Program-made: the position numbers and the translations under genes | Assembly: GCA_949948715.1 (NCBI GenBank) | Contig: CATLGW010000003.1 | Location: 47,727 to 111,726, forward strand | DNA: 64,000 nt | Source: an uncultured Lachnospiraceae bacterium | GTDB taxonomy: Bacteria; Bacillota; Clostridia; Lachnospirales; Lachnospiraceae | Reading direction: 5' to 3' | The notes under the pieces: generated by a model | Told to the model about the DNA's origin: nothing | The model's database searches: none | What the model saw: only the letters and a program-made list of their open reading frames with translations | Shown: positions 61,722-64,000 of the stretch, one piece after another | Layout of the letters: every line of letters starts with the position of its first letter | Numbering within the stretch: the stretch's first letter is position 1

Positions 61722-61921
61722 CACAGCGTTGTGACTAAAAAACACGCAGTTTCTATCTGCGGATGGTGTCCGTTCCTTTCACTTTGAGGAAATCGGATTG
61801 TCCCCGGAGCAGACAGACTCTTAACGCGGAGCAGGTCTCATGGATTACGGCGTCCGAAGGCATCGGAGAGCCCGGCCATGCGAGAGACTGCGGAAGAATT
61901 TAACCAAATGGAGGGAAAGAC
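61722..61921 (+). promoter_or_regulatory. Long rpsB 5' leader (about 190-200 nt)
   Basis: No gene is seen between the promoter and the rpsB ATG. Short pairings such as CGCAG/CTGCG (near 61745) and AGAC/GTCT are present. Long leaders before rpsB often bind S2 for autoregulation; here this is inferred from length and position only. Confidence 0.4.
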
Positions 61922-62686
61922 ATGAGCGTTATTTCTATGAAGCAGTTACTTGAAGCAGGTGTTCATTTCGGACATCAGACCAGAAGATGGAACCCTAAGA
62001 TGGCTCCCTATATCTTCACCGAGAGAAACGGAATCCACATCATTGACCTTCAGAAGTCTGTGGGAAAGGTCGATGAGGCGTACAAGGCGGTTTCCGAGAT
62101 TGCGGCCCAGGGCGGGATTATCCTGTTCGTAGGTACCAAGAAGCAGGCTCAGGATGCGGTGAAGGCAGAGGCAGAGCGCTGCGGTATGTACTATGTGAAT
62201 GAGAGATGGCTGGGTGGTATGCTTACCAACTTTAAGACCATTCAGTCCCGTATCGACAGGCTTCATGCCATTGAGACCATGTCGGAGGACGGCACCTTTG
62301 ATGTTCTGCCCAAGAAGGAGGTGATCCAGCTTCGGAAAGAGTGGGATAAGCTGGAGAAGAATCTGGGCGGTATCAAGAATATGGGCAGAGTTCCCGACGC
62401 TATCTTTGTGGTGGATCCCAAGAAGGAGAGAATCTGTGTGCAGGAGGCTCATGCGCTGGGAATCACTCTGATCGGTATCGGCGATACCAACTGTGACCCG
62501 GAGGAGCTGGATTATATTATTCCCGGAAACGATGACGCTATCAGGGCCGTGAAGCTGATTGTGTCCAAGATGGCCGACGCTGTCATCGAGGCGAACCAGG
62601 GCGAGGCTGTCTACACCGCGGAGGATGTGGCGGCAGAGGCAGAGGGCGCGTCGGATATTGAGGAAGTGGTTGAGGCTGAACAGTAA
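61922..62686 (+). CDS. rpsB: 30S ribosomal protein S2
   Basis: A 254-residue ribosomal protein starting [20 protein letters not shown] with [20 protein letters not shown] and, near the middle, [17 protein letters not shown]. The C-terminal acidic tail ([20 protein letters not shown]) is common in Firmicutes S2. AATGGAGGGAAAG precedes the ATG. It forms an operon with tsf, 24 bp downstream. Confidence 0.98.
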   Translation: MSVISMKQLLEAGVHFGHQTRRWNPKMAPYIFTERNGIHIIDLQKSVGKVDEAYKAVSEIAAQGGIILFVGTKKQAQDAVKAEAERCGMYYVNERWLGGMLTNFKTIQSRIDRLHAIETMSEDGTFDVLPKKEVIQLRKEWDKLEKNLGGIKNMGRVPDAIFVVDPKKERICVQEAHALGITLIGIGDTNCDPEELDYIIPGNDDAIRAVKLIVSKMADAVIEANQGEAVYTAEDVAAEAEGASDIEEVVEAEQ

Positions 62687-62710
62687 GCAGAGGGAATGGA
62701 GGATATAGAG

Positions 62711-63649
62711 ATGGCAGAAGTTACTGCAACAATGGTAAAGGAACTGCGCGAGCAGACCGGCGCAGGCATGATGGATTGTAAGAAGGCTCTGAACGAGACG
62801 GGCGGAGATATGGAAGCGGCTGTGGAGGTTCTGAGGAAGAACGGACAGGCCAAGGCTGTGAAGAAGGAGAGCAGGATTGCCGCGGAGGGCATTTGCCGTA
62901 TTGCTGCCAAGGGCGACAGTCTGGCAGCGGTGGTGGAGGTGAACTCCGAGACCGACTTTGTGGCAAAGAACGAGACCTTCCAGCAGTTTGTTCAGGCTGT
63001 GGCCGAGCAGGCTGTGGAGTCCCAGGCTGCCGACATGGAGGCTTTTCTGGCAGAGCAGTGGAAGGAGGATCCTTCCAAGACTGTCAGTGAGGCATTGATC
63101 GACAAGATCGCGGTGATCGGCGAGAAGCTGAGCATTCGCAGATTTGAGAGGGTGGAGGCGGCAGGCGGCTGCGTTGCCACCTATGTGCACGGCGGCGGCA
63201 GGATCGGTGTTGTGGTGGAGGCTGAGACCTCCGTTGTCAATGATGCCGTGAAGGAGGCGCTGACCAATATCGCAATGCAGGTGGCTGCACTGTATCCCAA
63301 GTATGTGGCTACCTCCGATGTGTCTGAGGAGTACAAGGCGCATGAGAGAGAAATCATCGCCGCACAGATCGAGCAGGATCCCAAGATGGCGGGTAAGCCT
63401 GAGAAGGTGATCAGCGGGGCTATCGACGGCCGTCTGAATAAGGAACTCAAGGAGGTATGTCTGCTGGAGCAGGTGTATGTCAAGGCCGAGGACGGCAAGC
63501 AGTCTGTAGCAAAGTACCTGGAGCAGGTGGGCAAGGAGAACGGAACTACAGTTACCGTCAAGAGATTTGTCCGCTTCGAGACCGGCGAGGGCCTGGAGAA
63601 GAAGAACGAGGACTTTGCGGCTGAGGTTGCGGCTCAGATGAATGCGTAG
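62711..63649 (+). CDS. tsf: Translation elongation factor Ts
   Basis: A 312-residue nucleotide-exchange factor for EF-Tu. The UBA-like N-terminus reads TATMVKELREQTGAGMMDCK with KALNETGGDMEAAVEVLRK, and the EF-Tu contact motif is VVEVNSETDFVAKN. ATG 62711 has GGAGG 7 nt upstream; the ATG five codons earlier overlaps that site. A terminator follows. Confidence 0.98.
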   Translation: MAEVTATMVKELREQTGAGMMDCKKALNETGGDMEAAVEVLRKNGQAKAVKKESRIAAEGICRIAAKGDSLAAVVEVNSETDFVAKNETFQQFVQAVAEQAVESQAADMEAFLAEQWKEDPSKTVSEALIDKIAVIGEKLSIRRFERVEAAGGCVATYVHGGGRIGVVVEAETSVVNDAVKEALTNIAMQVAALYPKYVATSDVSEEYKAHEREIIAAQIEQDPKMAGKPEKVISGAIDGRLNKELKEVCLLEQVYVKAEDGKQSVAKYLEQVGKENGTTVTVKRFVRFETGEGLEKKNEDFAAEVAAQMNA

Positions 63650-63681
63650 AAATTTGTCGAAATCAGGCGAATAGAGATAGG

Positions 63682-63727
63682 AAAAACCCTTGTGAATGGT
63701 GTGGGAATGCCATTTGCAAGGGTTTTT
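63682..63727 (+). terminator. Intrinsic terminator of rpsB-tsf
   Basis: AAAAACCCTTG pairs fully with CAAGGGTTTTT (11 bp). An inner AATGG/CCATT stem is also present and the structure ends in a T-run. Confidence 0.93.
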
Positions 63728-63753
63728 AATGTTTTATGTTGAATTTTCATTTC

Positions 63754-63782
63754 TTGACACTGTCACGATATACCGTTATAAT
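63754..63782 (+). promoter_or_regulatory. Consensus promoter of the terminal HTH gene
   Basis: TTGACA (63754-63759), 17 bp, TATAAT (63777-63782): an exact match to the sigma-A consensus, 37 bp before the ATG. Confidence 0.9.
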
Positions 63783-63819
63783 CAATAAAAAAAGAATCCC
63801 TGAAATGGAGAATAGAGCA

Positions 63820-64000
63820 ATGGAATTGATGAATTTGTTAAAGGAAAAGCAGCTTTCTGTTTATCAGTGTGCGAAAGAAAGCCATGTACCATACACTACA
63901 TTATCAGATATTGTGAAAGGGAAAACCAGGATTGAAAAATGTACCGCAGAAACAATATATAAATTAGCGAGGACGCTCCATGTGACAATGGAAGAACTTT
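63820..64000 (+). CDS. Cro/CI-type HTH protein, 5' part
   Basis: Sixty residues are visible before the window ends: MELMNLLKEKQLSVYQCAKE, then SHVPYTTLSDIVKGKTRIEK and AETIYKLARTLHVTMEEL. This is a small XRE-type helix-turn-helix (helices 2-3 at about 13-32). Such short regulators are often stand-alone or antitoxin-like. ATG 63820 follows GGAG at 9 nt; an in-frame ATG lies five codons upstream. The 3' end and any partner gene are outside the window. The AT-rich sequence and strong promoter suggest a mobile or accessory gene. Confidence 0.8.
   Translation, partial: MELMNLLKEKQLSVYQCAKESHVPYTTLSDIVKGKTRIEKCTAETIYKLARTLHVTMEEL

Overview
The window looks like chromosome from a motile, spore-forming member of the Clostridia, most probably Lachnospiraceae. 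This rests on a Gram-positive PolC, CodY, a sporulation SigK, a CheC-FliN fusion (FliY), CheC/CheD, the FlgD-adjacent TIGR02530-type protein and a DUF6115 protein at the end of the flagellar operon. No species can be named from the sequence alone.

Layout. (1) 1-1.4 kb: the 3' part of hemW, then an intact sigK. (2) 1.28-12.2 kb: an accessory island, visibly more AT-rich than the core. It holds a HEPN-like gene plus a large KGGVGR/P-loop double ATPase, a remnant and an intact copy of a DUF1703-type AAA/nuclease gene, an IS110 fragment, a TetR-CPBP protease pair, and a three-gene operon of a DUF262-like protein, an OLD-like DUF3696 ATPase and an unknown protein. The last codons of sigK recur at 4.77 kb (diverged) and 7.21 kb (identical over 66 bp). 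Both extra copies are preceded by the same 30-bp sequence, so the first part of the island is built of two modules bounded by sigK-tail repeats. (3) 12.2-25.9 kb: housekeeping and DNA-transaction genes (a degenerate PilT-like ATPase, comM/yifB, dprA, a CmpB-type membrane protein, ispG, polC, tRNA-Glu, topA, codY). (4) 26.0-61.7 kb: one unidirectional fla/che locus of about 40 genes, from flgB to an MltG-like protein. It has a sigma-A-type promoter at its head and no clear internal intrinsic terminator. (5) 61.7-63.7 kb: rpsB-tsf with its own promoter and terminator. (6) The window ends inside a small HTH gene with a consensus promoter.

How the genes work together. The fla/che locus encodes rod and hook parts (FlgBCDE, FliE, FliK), the MS ring and switch (FliF, FliG, FliM, FliY), the export apparatus (FliHIJ, FliOPQR, FlhAB), the stator (MotAB, FliL), placement GTPase/ATPase (FlhF, FlhG), a PilZ c-di-GMP responder, chemotaxis proteins (CheA, B, C, D, W, Y) and the late sigma factor FliA. 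CodY sits immediately upstream, and a CodY-box-like sequence lies just before the fla/che promoter.

Most likely undescribed systems: the HEPN + KGGVGR ATPase pair and the DUF262-like/DUF3696-ATPase/unknown trio. Both look like defence or conflict systems. The sigK-tail repeats that frame the first of them also deserve attention.
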